Positions 28,287 to 36,845 of a stretch of 64,000 nt of DNA are shown in pieces (position 1 is the first letter of the stretch; every line of letters starts with the position of its first letter). The position numbers were made by a program, and so were the translations under genes. The stretch is from contig JACKEI010000002.1 in NCBI GenBank assembly GCA_020633075.1, positions 372,001 to 436,000 of the forward strand, given 5' to 3'. The DNA comes from Sandaracinaceae bacterium. Its GTDB lineage: Bacteria; Myxococcota_A; Polyangia; Polyangiales; Houyiibacteriaceae. The notes under the pieces are model-generated. The model saw nothing but the letters and a program-made list of their open reading frames with translations, did no database searches and was not told the origin of the DNA.

Positions 28287-29635
28287 TCGAACACCACCTC
28301 GAGGCTTGCGCCGAAGCCGAACTGCTGGCCGCCCGCGCGGTAGTCACCGACCGGGTCGACCAGGCTGTCTTTTTGATGATTGCGAGTCGGCAGGTAAGCG
28401 TACTGGAAGTACGCATCTAGCTGTAGGTACCCAGGGAGGGTGGGGCGCAGGTCCGACAGGCGCACGCCAGCGCCCAGAGAGATGGTGTGCCGGTCGGAGT
28501 CCACGAAGTTGGTGGCGCCCCGCTGGATGGGGAAGGGGGTGCCTTCGTAGACGTAGCCGAGACGAGCCTGCACCAGGATCGAGTCGTTCTGGAAAGCGTC
28601 GAATTCGATGCCCACTCGCGGCACCAGCGTGTCGCGCATGTTCATCGGGATGGGCGAGCGTCCGCCAATCTCTTCGGGGATGTCCAGCATGACCGGCAGC
28701 TGCGAGAGGTCGATCATGAGCGTGATCTCCTCCGTCGGGATCAAGCTGGGGTGCTTGGACCAGTCCATCCACGTGAGGTCCATGCTGACGCGCAGGCGCT
28801 CCACCGGGTGGGCCGCCACGCCCAGCGTCAGCTGCTGCGGCATGTAGGTGCTCACGCTGTCGCTGATCAGGGAGAAGTCCAGCGGCGCCCGAACGGAACC
28901 CACGACGACGTTGCCGTCCACCGTGGCCGCGAGCCGGTTGCGCAGGTTCAGGGCGCCGCGCCACGAGATGCCGAACGAGAGGTTCTCCGAGGCGATGATC
29001 TGGGTGCCGACCTGAGGGTAGCGCGTGCTGGTGAGGTCCCCCTCGAACTGGTGGCGCAGGCGCGTGCTGCTGACTCGGAAGAGGTCCGCGTCTCCGTCGA
29101 TGACCAGCTGCAGGTCCGAGGGCGACTGGAAGGTGATGCCCACGCCGATGAGCAGCCAGTCGATGGGCCGGAACGCGATGTTGGTCGACAGGAAGACCTT
29201 GTGCGGCCGTGTGTCGTAGCGCTCCCAGCGTGGGCGGCTCTGGATGGTGGAGCGCGTGCGGCTGAGACGCTGGTCCGGGAGGTGCACGCCCAGACCGAAG
29301 CCGAAGCGGAAGCTACCAATCTGCAGTGGCGCGACGATGCCGAGGGTGATGCCGCTCATACGCTCGACGTTGCTGTCGTTGCCGTTGATCTCGAGCGCCG
29401 AGTTCATGGACACGTAGCTGAGCGAGAGGCGCAGGCCCGGGCCCCGCACGATGCCGGCCGGGTTGTAGTAGTTGCCGCCCACGTCCTCGACGTCCGCGGT
29501 GACCGCGCCGCCGAGGTTGATGTTGCGCGTGCCGATGCCGAGCGTGTCGCCTGGCGTGGCGTGCGCCTGACCGCTGAGGCCGAGCAGCAGAGAGAGAGCG
29601 AGCGCTACGCTCGCGAGCCGGACTGGCGTCACCAT
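28283..29635 (-). CDS. FadL/OMPP1-family outer membrane porin (second copy)
   Basis: 450-aa outer-membrane transporter of long-chain fatty acids or other hydrophobic molecules. A signal peptide ends at AHA; the mature N-terminus TPGDTLGIGTRNINLGGAVTADV and NYYNPAGI are the FadL hatch signatures, followed by alternating beta strands and a C-terminal aromatic-type strand ending VVFE. ATG 29635 overlaps the end of the upstream FadL gene by 7 bp. The frame is open back to 31036 but that stretch is antisense-like shadow of the first FadL. The two FadL proteins are diverged, so they may take different substrates. Confidence 0.87.
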   Translation of the reverse strand: MVTPVRLASVALALSLLLGLSGQAHATPGDTLGIGTRNINLGGAVTADVEDVGGNYYNPAGIVRGPGLRLSLSYVSMNSALEINGNDSNVERMSGITLGIVAPLQIGSFRFGFGLGVHLPDQRLSRTRSTIQSRPRWERYDTRPHKVFLSTNIAFRPIDWLLIGVGITFQSPSDLQLVIDGDADLFRVSSTRLRHQFEGDLTSTRYPQVGTQIIASENLSFGISWRGALNLRNRLAATVDGNVVVGSVRAPLDFSLISDSVSTYMPQQLTLGVAAHPVERLRVSMDLTWMDWSKHPSLIPTEEITLMIDLSQLPVMLDIPEEIGGRSPIPMNMRDTLVPRVGIEFDAFQNDSILVQARLGYVYEGTPFPIQRGATNFVDSDRHTISLGAGVRLSDLRPTLPGYLQLDAYFQYAYLPTRNHQKDSLVDPVGDYRAGGQQFGFGASLEVVFE

Positions 29636-30945
29636 GACAGACCTCCTACGCCGCCGAACACGAGTACGTACCCGCTCGTCCGCATGTTGTCGGTGGCCCC
29701 CGGCGCCGGTACCCGGTGGGTGCGCGCCTGCAGCATCTGCGCCTGCCCGAAGAAGTCGAGGCGGAACAGGGGCTCGTTGGCGGTCTGCCATTCCAGCCCG
29801 AAGCCCGCGGTGGCGATGAAGCGGTTGTTGTCGAGGCGCCGCTGCGGTTGCAGGACGACGTTGCCGTTCATGTCGAGCAAGGGGTCCCGGTTCGAGTCGC
29901 GCACCGGCTGCAGCGACGCGCGCGGGGCGGGCGTGGGCTCGAAGAGGAAGCCGCCGCGCGCCGAGAGGGCCAGGCGCTCGCGGCGGGACGTGTACTCGAT
30001 GCCCACCCGCGGCGACACGGTGTCGCGGAAGTTCATGGCGGGCGGGAAGTTGCTGTCCGCCGTGGTGGAGCCGGCGGGGCCGGGGTAGGCCGACCAGCGG
30101 CGCCACGTGAGGTTGAGCGCGAGCAGGATCTCTGGGGTGGGCTTCCACGACCCCTCCACCGAGAGGTTGTGCGGGTCGTAGTGGGCGTAGGCGTCGATGC
30201 TCAGCAACGGCAGGGAGATGGGCAGGTTGCTCACCTCGATGTCCAGGTTGATGGCCGACACCAGCTCCGACCTGTAGGTGATGCCGAGCGAGAAGTTGTC
30301 TCGGTAGTACTGGATGCCGGCGATGGGCGCGAAGTCCGCCAGCAGCTGCACCTCGGTGAGGGACACGAACTGGTTGGTCTCGTCCAGCAGCACGTCCAGC
30401 GTGCCGGAGTTCTGCGCCAACCCGGAGATACCGATGCCCAGGCGCAGCCCCGGGACCCAGCGCTCGAGGCCGATCCCCATGCCGATCTGCAAGGCCACCA
30501 CCTGTGCGCGGTCGATGACCGTCCACTGTGGCGTCTCCGCGAAGCGCACGTCGTTGCGCAGGATGGTGTTGAACGGCGTGAAGAAGCCGGCGCCCAGCGT
30601 GAGCACGTCCTCCAGCGGTCCACCGAAGGGGAGCGGCAGCTGGAAGCCGATGGTCATGCCCTGAGAGGCGTCCAGCGGGTAGTCGTTGCCGTCCAGCTTC
30701 AGCCGGAAAATGCCGCCCGTGGCGCCCAGCATCAGCTCCATGCGCCCGTTGCGGCCCAAGCCAGCGGGGTTGTTGTAGGCGGCTTCGAAGTTGTCCGCGT
30801 AGGACGTCCCCGTCATACCCATACCCGGAGAGCGCCCCCCGAAGCCCATGAGGTCCTGTGGTGTCGCGTGAGCGACCGCGGGTGTCCCGATGGGCACCGC
30901 GAGGACGAGGCTGAGGAGCAAGACGTGGAGGCGTGACCAAGTCAT
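29629..30945 (-). CDS. FadL/OMPP1-family outer membrane porin (first copy)
   Basis: 438-aa FadL-like protein: signal peptide ending AHA, mature TPQDLMGFGGRSPGMGMTG and EAAYNNPAGLG (NPAG motif), 14-strand-type barrel pattern, and final strand GGVGGLSW. ATG 30945; no Shine-Dalgarno is seen. It is first in the operon FadL-FadL-lipoprotein-TetR, in which every junction overlaps. A consensus -35 TTGACA (31020-31015) lies within the operator at 31005-31019; the matching -10 is weak (TCGTTT). Confidence 0.88.
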   Translation of the reverse strand: MTWSRLHVLLLSLVLAVPIGTPAVAHATPQDLMGFGGRSPGMGMTGTSYADNFEAAYNNPAGLGRNGRMELMLGATGGIFRLKLDGNDYPLDASQGMTIGFQLPLPFGGPLEDVLTLGAGFFTPFNTILRNDVRFAETPQWTVIDRAQVVALQIGMGIGLERWVPGLRLGIGISGLAQNSGTLDVLLDETNQFVSLTEVQLLADFAPIAGIQYYRDNFSLGITYRSELVSAINLDIEVSNLPISLPLLSIDAYAHYDPHNLSVEGSWKPTPEILLALNLTWRRWSAYPGPAGSTTADSNFPPAMNFRDTVSPRVGIEYTSRRERLALSARGGFLFEPTPAPRASLQPVRDSNRDPLLDMNGNVVLQPQRRLDNNRFIATAGFGLEWQTANEPLFRLDFFGQAQMLQARTHRVPAPGATDNMRTSGYVLVFGGVGGLSW

Positions 30946-31004
30946 GTGCGTGGCGGGACGCTAACACGATGTCATGGCCGTTCGGACGCGAAAACGACGG
31001 TCCC

Positions 31005-31019
31005 TGACACAGAGTGTCA
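31005..31019. promoter_or_regulatory. Operator candidate upstream of the FadL operon
   Basis: TGACAC-AGA-GTGTCA, perfect 6-bp arms, overlapping a minus-strand TTGACA. A degenerate copy (TAACACGATGTCA) lies at 30962-30974. Likely target of the TetR protein encoded at the operon end. Confidence 0.6.
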
Positions 31020-31050
31020 AACGACCAGGTGCGCAAGCGTTAGTCCGGAA

Positions 31051-31716
31051 TTACAGCGCTTCTTGGCGTCGCCGGACGAGGAAATCAGCCAAGTCCTTTA
31101 GTTCCCCATCGCTGGCGCGCCGGATCGCGCGGCCTGACGCGCTCTTGCCTCCCGAGCGCATCGCGTGCCCGCCAGCGTCAACGGCGCGGCGCGTCAGCGG
31201 GCCCAGCGGGATGACGGCGAAGGCGGCGTCGAAGAGGTAGTCGAGGCTGTCGTCCACCACGCCATCCATGGCACGCACGAGCGGCTCGCGCTCCACCGTG
31301 TCGATCGCGAGCTGAATCGCGGCGGCGTTGTCGGGCGTCATGGGGACCGCGATGACGGGACCCGTGAGCTCTGGGAGCCGCGCCACGCGGGAGACGAAGA
31401 ACGCTCCGGAGTCCATCAGGACCTCACGAGGCGCCTTCTTGAGCACCTGATTCACCAGCTTGGCCGCGATGCTCTCGACCAGCGAGGCCAGCCCGCGCAT
31501 GAGCGACTCGGTGAAGGCGCTCACCCCGACGCCGTCGGTGATGAGACCCAACACCAGGCCGTGCACCGAAGCATCGATGAAGGCGTGTGCCATCGCGAGC
31601 ACATGCGCGCGCAGCGGCTCGTCGGGCAGCTGAGTCGCTTGCTCGGTGAAGATCGCGGTCAGCGGCGGGAGCGTCTCGCCGGCGGGCAAGGTGAAGACGG
31701 TGGGCACCGGGCGCAC
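31051..31716 (-). CDS. Hypothetical protein
   Basis: Unrecognised 221-aa protein from GTG 31716 (GTG 31707 also possible; the frame is open to 31905 but the extension looks non-coding). It is mainly helical with a Gly/Val-rich hydrophobic segment (HGLVLGLITDGVGV) and a second one (DYLFDAAFAVIPLGPL), and a basic C-terminus (SGRAIRRASDG...VRRRQEAL). It may associate with the membrane. It is upstream of, and on the same strand as, the FadL operon, and the operator site lies 32 bp past its stop. Confidence 0.5.
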   Translation of the reverse strand: MRPVPTVFTLPAGETLPPLTAIFTEQATQLPDEPLRAHVLAMAHAFIDASVHGLVLGLITDGVGVSAFTESLMRGLASLVESIAAKLVNQVLKKAPREVLMDSGAFFVSRVARLPELTGPVIAVPMTPDNAAAIQLAIDTVEREPLVRAMDGVVDDSLDYLFDAAFAVIPLGPLTRRAVDAGGHAMRSGGKSASGRAIRRASDGELKDLADFLVRRRQEAL

Positions 31717-32007
31717 GGTAGCAGACTCCCCGGCCGATCTCGCGTGGTCGTGTCGGGTGCCGGCCCATGGCACGGAGAAGTCGTGCTCAGCGTGTCGAAT
31801 GACGCGTCGTCGACTGGACGTGGCGAGCGAATGGCCCCATATAGGCGGCCCGAGCGTTGGTCGGTGCGCCAAAAGCGCCGACGCCGTCCTCTCCATCCCC
31901 TCCACGCAAAGCGGGAGAAGGGCCCGGAGTCGACCCGCTCATCATCGCCGTTCTCGTTGGCTGCCTGCTGTTGGTTGCCTGCGACATGGCGCCAACGAGA
32001 TCCGGAC

Positions 32008-33804
32008 ATGACCCTGAATAATGACCTCTCCGCCGCCCCGCTGGGGCTCGGCGAAACTCTTCGTGCGCAAGGCTTCGAGGCGCTCACCACCGTGCAGGCT
32101 GCCGTCGTGGCGGCCGATGCCGTCGGCCGTGACCTGCGCGTCTCCTCGCAGACCGGCTCCGGTAAGACGGTCGCCATCGGCCTGGCCGTCGCCCCCGAGG
32201 TGGCCGCCCACCGGCGCACCGGTGCCCGCAACGCCTCTCCTTGCGTGTTGGTCATCGCCCCCACGCGAGAGCTGGCTCAGCAGCTCGGGCGCGAGCTCAC
32301 CTGGCTCTACGAGCCCCTGAACGCGCGGGTCGTCGCCGTCACCGGTGGCACCAACCCCCTCGAGGAGCGCCGCGAGCTGAGCAGCGAGCCGGCCGTCGTG
32401 GTGGGCACCCCGGGTCGCCTGCTGGACCACTTGCGCCATGGTGGACTGTCGCTCGCCAACATGAGCGCCGTCGTCCTCGACGAGGCGGACCAGATGCTGG
32501 ACATGGACTTCGAGGAGGAGCTGCACGCCATCCTCGGGCACGCCCCGGACGAGCGCACCACGCACTTGGTCTCCGCGACCTTCCCGCCCGCCGTGCAGCG
32601 CCTCGCGTCGCGCCTGCAGCGCGATCCCCTCGCCATCGAGGGCACCACCCTCGGTAGCGCCAACACGGACATCGACCACATCGCGATGTGGGTCCAGCCG
32701 GGCCGCGCGCTCGACGCCGTGATCAACACGCTGCTCTCCGCGCCGGACGACAAGACGCTGCTCTTCGTGCGCACTCGCGCCGACACCGAGGGCCTGGCCG
32801 CGGCGCTGTGCGACAACGGCTTTCCCGCCCGCGCCCTGCATGGCGACATGACGCAGCGCGAGCGCACCGGGACCTTCGAGCTCTTCCGCAGCGGCGCGTG
32901 CAAGCTGCTGGTGGCCACCGACGTGGCGGCGCGCGGCCTCGACGTACAGGACATCGGGCAGGTCATCCAGGTGGACCCGCCCACCAACGCCGACATCTTC
33001 ACGCACCGCAGCGGTCGCACGGGGCGCGCGGGTCGTCAGGGGCGCAACGTGCTCTTCGTGCCGCCGCGCGCGCGCAGCCGCGCCGAGATGCTCTTCCGTT
33101 CGGCGCGCGTGAAGGCTCGCTTCGAAGACGTGCCCAGCGCCGAGGACATCCTGGCGGCCGCTCAGGATCGGCTCTTCACGTCGGTCTCCGAGACCATCGA
33201 GCGCGACTCCGCCAGCACGCGTGACGCGGAGCAGGCGGGCCGCCGGCGCTTGGCGGAGCTGCTGCTGGACGGCCGCGAGCCGCGTGACGTGGTGGCCGCC
33301 TTGCTCACCCGCATGGACTTCGCCGGTCCCTGCGCGCCCCGCAACGTGCAGCCGTTCCGCGACCCGCGTGACAACCGAGACGCGCGGCCCGCGCGCGCTG
33401 CGGCCAGCGCGCCGCGCGACCGCCACGCCGACTCACGCGACCGCCAGCCGGATGTGCGTGAGCGCCCCGCCGGCCCGGCGCGCGCCCGCGCCGCCAACAG
33501 CCAGCAGGACGGCGCGTTCGTCACGTTCCAGGTCAGCTGGGGCGAAGAGAAGGGGGCCGACGTGCGCCGCCTGCTCGCCATCCTCTGCCGCAAGGGCGAC
33601 GTCACCAGCCAGGACATCGGCGAGATCCGCGTGCAGCAGCGCAGCAGCGCCGTGGACGTGCACGCGTCGGTGGCCGAGCAGTTCGAGCGCAACGCGAGCA
33701 AGCCGGACCACCGCGACCCGCAGGTGCGCGTGCGCCGCTGGGCACCTCCAGCAGCCCAGAAGGCCACCAAGGGCGCGAAGCCCCGCAAGCAGAAGGTCGG
33801 CTGA
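32008..33804 (+). CDS. DEAD-box RNA helicase (CsdA/DbpA-like)
   Basis: 598-aa ATP-dependent RNA helicase acting in ribosome assembly or cold adaptation. RecA domain 1: Q-motif region, SQTGSGKT (I), APTRELAQQ (Ia), TPGRLLDH (Ib), DEAD (II) and SAT (III). Domain 2: FVRTRADTEGL (IV), ATDVAARGLD (V) and HRSGRTGRAG (VI). A charged Arg/Asp-rich linker (about 440-500) precedes a DbpA-type RNA-binding domain (VSWGEEKGADVRRLLAILCRKGDV) and a basic tail. ATG 32008 fits the family start. The gene stands alone; the 290 bp upstream hold nothing I can identify. Confidence 0.94.
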   Translation: MTLNNDLSAAPLGLGETLRAQGFEALTTVQAAVVAADAVGRDLRVSSQTGSGKTVAIGLAVAPEVAAHRRTGARNASPCVLVIAPTRELAQQLGRELTWLYEPLNARVVAVTGGTNPLEERRELSSEPAVVVGTPGRLLDHLRHGGLSLANMSAVVLDEADQMLDMDFEEELHAILGHAPDERTTHLVSATFPPAVQRLASRLQRDPLAIEGTTLGSANTDIDHIAMWVQPGRALDAVINTLLSAPDDKTLLFVRTRADTEGLAAALCDNGFPARALHGDMTQRERTGTFELFRSGACKLLVATDVAARGLDVQDIGQVIQVDPPTNADIFTHRSGRTGRAGRQGRNVLFVPPRARSRAEMLFRSARVKARFEDVPSAEDILAAAQDRLFTSVSETIERDSASTRDAEQAGRRRLAELLLDGREPRDVVAALLTRMDFAGPCAPRNVQPFRDPRDNRDARPARAAASAPRDRHADSRDRQPDVRERPAGPARARAANSQQDGAFVTFQVSWGEEKGADVRRLLAILCRKGDVTSQDIGEIRVQQRSSAVDVHASVAEQFERNASKPDHRDPQVRVRRWAPPAAQKATKGAKPRKQKVG

Positions 33805-33815
33805 GCGCCCTGCGT

Positions 33816-34529
33816 TCAGGGGGCGTGGTCGCCCCGCGCGCGTTGCTCACGTGCGCGGCGACGCACGCGCGAGACCAGCTGTAGCCCGACGGCCGCCACG
33901 CACAGGAGCGTGGTGGCCAGCAGGTGCTCGCGCAGCCAGTCGAGGAAGCGGTCGGTCAGGCTGCCCAGCTCCACGCCGAAGTAGTAGCTGGCCAGCACGT
34001 AGCCCAGCTGCCCGAAGGTGGTGGCCAGCAGGAAGCGCGGGAAGGGCGTGCGCACCACGCCCGCGATGGAGCTCAGCGTGTAGGAGGGCCACGCGACCAG
34101 CAGCACCGGCCCTGTGCGCAGGAACGCCCGCTCGATGAAGCGCACCACGCGCAGCACGCGCGGGTAACGACCCTCGATGAAGCCCAGCGCCGCGGCGCCG
34201 TAGGCCGCGCCGAGCGCCCAGGCGGTGTACATCCCGAACACGCGCCGGGGCACGCAGATGAGCAGGGCGGTCTGCAGGTCGAGCGACGTCGCGGTCAGCA
34301 CGATGTGACGCATGTCGGGGCTGAGCGCGACGAGCCACGCAGGGTGATGCACCAGGAGCCAAGGAGAGAACGCCGTGGCGCCGGCTCCCACCGCCGTCGT
34401 CAGCGAAACCAGCGCCACCGCCAGCCTGCGCTCGCGAGGCGAGGCGGGAGGGGGCGCGCGCAGGGCCGCTGGCGGAGTCCCGAGAGGCTCGCGAGGGAGA
34501 TCCTCGGCCGGGCGCGCGTGGTCGACCAT
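33816..34529 (-). CDS. Membrane protein, possibly VTT/DedA-like
   Basis: 237-aa protein with about five or six membrane segments and charged ends. The pattern GPVLLVAWPSYTLSSIAGVVR ... PFPRFLLATTFGQLGYVLASYYFG recalls the TVP38/TMEM64 (VTT) core, where a glycine-rich re-entrant loop and an Arg-x-P element occur; similarity is partial. Family members move lipids or metabolites across membranes. Convergent with the helicase, 11 bp away. Confidence 0.5.
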   Translation of the reverse strand: MVDHARPAEDLPREPLGTPPAALRAPPPASPRERRLAVALVSLTTAVGAGATAFSPWLLVHHPAWLVALSPDMRHIVLTATSLDLQTALLICVPRRVFGMYTAWALGAAYGAAALGFIEGRYPRVLRVVRFIERAFLRTGPVLLVAWPSYTLSSIAGVVRTPFPRFLLATTFGQLGYVLASYYFGVELGSLTDRFLDWLREHLLATTLLCVAAVGLQLVSRVRRRAREQRARGDHAP

Positions 34530-34584
34530 GTGTCCGTACCCTATCAGCTGGCTTCGACCTGGCTAGCGGGCTAGATCGCGCGTC

Positions 34585-35160
34585 ATGTTCCTCAGAAAAG
34601 CGGCCCTCCGTCCGGTGCCGCGCCACGCGGTGGTGGACGAGCACTTCGTTCAGCTCGTGGAGGCGCAGCTGGACGCGCACGAGGACGACCTGCAGGGCGT
34701 GCTCGACCGCGGCTACGCGGAGCTGGACCGGCGCCAACCCGCGCTGAGCGACTGGTTGGCCGAGCAGCTCTCCGAGGGCCAAGACGAGCTGGTGCAGTCC
34801 CTGGGCTACTTCCTCGTGGTGACGGTCTACATGACCTTCCGCGAGGCCTTTCCCACGCGCCTGGACGAGGTGGACGAGCGCTCACTCCAGATCGCGCTCG
34901 AGACCCTCAGCGTGGACGAGGAGCTGCGGGCCAACGACCCCACCGAGGCGCTCGACAGCGACGACGTGGTCGCGATGGGGCAGCCGGCGGTCATCGAGTT
35001 CGTCCAGCACCACGTGGAGGAGGCCATCGAGCAGGCGGAGGGCGAGGTCGAGCTCGAGCAGCTGGACCGCGTCTACCGCGCGCTGTTGGTGGAGGTCATC
35101 GCGCTCAGCCACGCCGTGGCGGGACCGCGAGGCGAGAACCACAGCAAGCTCATGTCCTGA
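34585..35160 (+). CDS. Hypothetical acidic helical protein
   Basis: Unrecognised 191-aa cytoplasmic protein, strongly acidic and mostly helical (for example VDEHFVQLVEAQLDAHEDDLQGVLDRGYAELD, cited as residues 22-52; LVVTVYMTFREAFP near 77). No signal peptide or membrane anchor. A TAGATC hexamer ends 7 nt before ATG 34585, so the mRNA may be leaderless. Neighbouring genes give no hint of function. Confidence 0.55.
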   Translation: MFLRKAALRPVPRHAVVDEHFVQLVEAQLDAHEDDLQGVLDRGYAELDRRQPALSDWLAEQLSEGQDELVQSLGYFLVVTVYMTFREAFPTRLDEVDERSLQIALETLSVDEELRANDPTEALDSDDVVAMGQPAVIEFVQHHVEEAIEQAEGEVELEQLDRVYRALLVEVIALSHAVAGPRGENHSKLMS

Positions 35161-35166
35161 GGCGTC

Positions 35167-35784
35167 TCAGCCGTGCGGGTGACTGGGCCGCTCCACGTCG
35201 CTGGTGCTGATGCCGAAGCGCAGCCCCGCGAGCCCGCTGAAGGCCAAGCCGGCCATCATCATGAAGGCGCCCACCAGCAAGTGGGCCACGCCCGTGCCGC
35301 CCGCCTCCAGCAGCGCTTCCACGTGCGTGAACACGCGCTGGCTGGTGTACGCGATGGAGGCGCCGCCCACGCACGAGAGCAAGGGGATGGTGAGGCGCGC
35401 GCTCTGCATGGCGCTGGGCGTGCGGCGCGAGGCCAGCACCGCCAGCTGCGCGATGGCGACGCCCAGCGGGGTCCACAGGTTCAGCGCGCGCTCGAGCGCA
35501 AACGAATAGGCGGACGCCGTCGCCAGCTGCCCGTCGAACTGGAACTCGATGAACGGGAGGAAGAAGCCCACGCACGTGGTCAAGGCTCCGAGCGCGATGG
35601 GCCCGCGCATGTAGCCCGGGTGCAGCGCGTCGATGCGCTCCTCGTTCGACGCCCGCTCACGCAGGACGTCCTCGTCCAGGCGGCTCTCCAGCCGGTCGAA
35701 GCTCACCAGCTCGAGCTCGTGCTCGGGGCAGTGCGTGAGGCCCTCGAACGACTCCTCACAGAACGGGCAGAAGAGGACGCTCAC
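35167..35784 (-). CDS. Zinc-ribbon-headed membrane protein
   Basis: 205-aa protein with an N-terminal cysteine motif (CPFCEESFEGLTHCPEHE, residues 6-23), an acidic linker, then about four or five membrane segments (ALGALTTCVGFFLPFIEF, LGVAIAQLAVLA, LLSCVGGASIAY, HLLVGAFMMMAGLAFSGLAGL). The gene starts 4 bp after the ABC ATPase stop, so the two are surely co-transcribed. It has too few helices for a typical permease, but might be its membrane partner (inference). Confidence 0.6.
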   Translation of the reverse strand: MSVLFCPFCEESFEGLTHCPEHELELVSFDRLESRLDEDVLRERASNEERIDALHPGYMRGPIALGALTTCVGFFLPFIEFQFDGQLATASAYSFALERALNLWTPLGVAIAQLAVLASRRTPSAMQSARLTIPLLSCVGGASIAYTSQRVFTHVEALLEAGGTGVAHLLVGAFMMMAGLAFSGLAGLRFGISTSDVERPSHPHG

Positions 35785-35788
35785 GGTC

Positions 35789-36739
35789 TCAGTGGGCCGC
35801 AGCGTGGGCCGCGTCGGCGTCGGCGTCTTCGCGCTTGGCGAGGGTGTCCAGGAAGGCCCGCTCCAGCGTCAACTTGAAGGGCGCCATGTGGCGGACGGGC
35901 TGCTTTGCCTCCCGCGCCGCGCGTAGGATGGCCTCGGTGCCCACGCCCTCGGGGAGCCGCACGCGCAACGCCGCTCCGTCGCGCTGCACCACGCAGCGCT
36001 CCATCTCGAGGGCTCTGCGCACACCGTCCGGGTCGCCCTTGACCCGCACCTCGTAGATGCTGTGGTCCGTGCGCAGCAGCTCTTCGAGCGCGCCCGCGAA
36101 GAGCACCTCGCCCTGGGTCATGACCACGACCTGGTCGCAGGTCTTCTCCACGTCCGGGAGGATGTGCGTGGACAGGATGACGCTCGCGCCCGTGCGCTTG
36201 GGGATGTCCAGGATCAGCGCCAGCATCTCGTCGCGCCCGCGCGGGTCGAGGCCGCTCGTGGGCTCGTCCAGGAGCAGCAGCTTGGGGTCCGACACGAGCG
36301 CCTGCGCCAGGCGCGCACGCTGCTTCATGCCGGTGGAGAACGAGCCCAGCGGCCGATAGCGAGCCTCACCGAGGCCCACGTAGTGGAGGATCTGATGCGC
36401 GCGGCCCATGGCCTCGGCGTGTGGCAGCCCGCACAGCTCGCCCGCGAGCACCGTGTAGTGCAGCGCGTTCATCTCCGGGAACACCGCGTCGCCTTCGGGC
36501 ATGTACCCGATCAGCGCGCGCAGCTTCAGCTCCTCGCGCGAGGGGTCCATGCCCAGCACGCGGACGGTGCCGTGCGAGGGCTGCAGCAGCCCCAGCAGCG
36601 TCTTCAAGAACGTGCTCTTGCCCGCGCCGTTGGGGCCCAAGAGGCCAATGCGGCCCGGCTCCAGGGTCAGCGTCAGGCTCTTCAGCGCGCGCAGCTCGCC
36701 GTAGCGCTTTTCGACGTTCTCTAGGTGCAGTAGGGACAC
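35789..36739 (-). CDS. ABC transporter ATP-binding protein
   Basis: 316-aa ATPase. Walker A GPNGAGKST near residue 39, Q-loop region YMPEGDAVFP, signature FSTGMKQRARLAQAL (variant of LSGGQ), Walker B LLLLDEPTSGLDP, and switch His in STHILPDVE. The C-terminal ~90 residues resemble the CcmA/NatA-type extension. GTG 36739 is chosen because the conserved start LLHLENVEKRYGEL follows; upstream sequence overlaps the divergent gene promoter. Permease genes are absent nearby; the next gene encodes a zinc-ribbon membrane protein. Confidence 0.88.
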   Translation of the reverse strand: MSLLHLENVEKRYGELRALKSLTLTLEPGRIGLLGPNGAGKSTFLKTLLGLLQPSHGTVRVLGMDPSREELKLRALIGYMPEGDAVFPEMNALHYTVLAGELCGLPHAEAMGRAHQILHYVGLGEARYRPLGSFSTGMKQRARLAQALVSDPKLLLLDEPTSGLDPRGRDEMLALILDIPKRTGASVILSTHILPDVEKTCDQVVVMTQGEVLFAGALEELLRTDHSIYEVRVKGDPDGVRRALEMERCVVQRDGAALRVRLPEGVGTEAILRAAREAKQPVRHMAPFKLTLERAFLDTLAKREDADADAAHAAAH

Positions 36740-36845
36740 GGCGGCACCGTACGCGTGGAGGGGGCGGTCTGGCAAGCGGTCGCTGGCAGGAGGGGCCCCC
36801 GCCACGAACTTCTCGCGCGTTCGTCGCTGTGGGACACTGCGCGAC

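Noticed and set aside
29636..31036. Long upstream extension of the second FadL reading frame
   Set aside because: It runs through the first FadL gene in another frame, is rich in Arg/Ala/His and has no signal peptide; the real protein begins at 29635 with a signal peptide.
31165..32007. Upstream extension of the helicase frame
   Set aside because: It overlaps the minus-strand hypothetical gene and lacks protein-like composition; the DEAD-box family start is at 32008.
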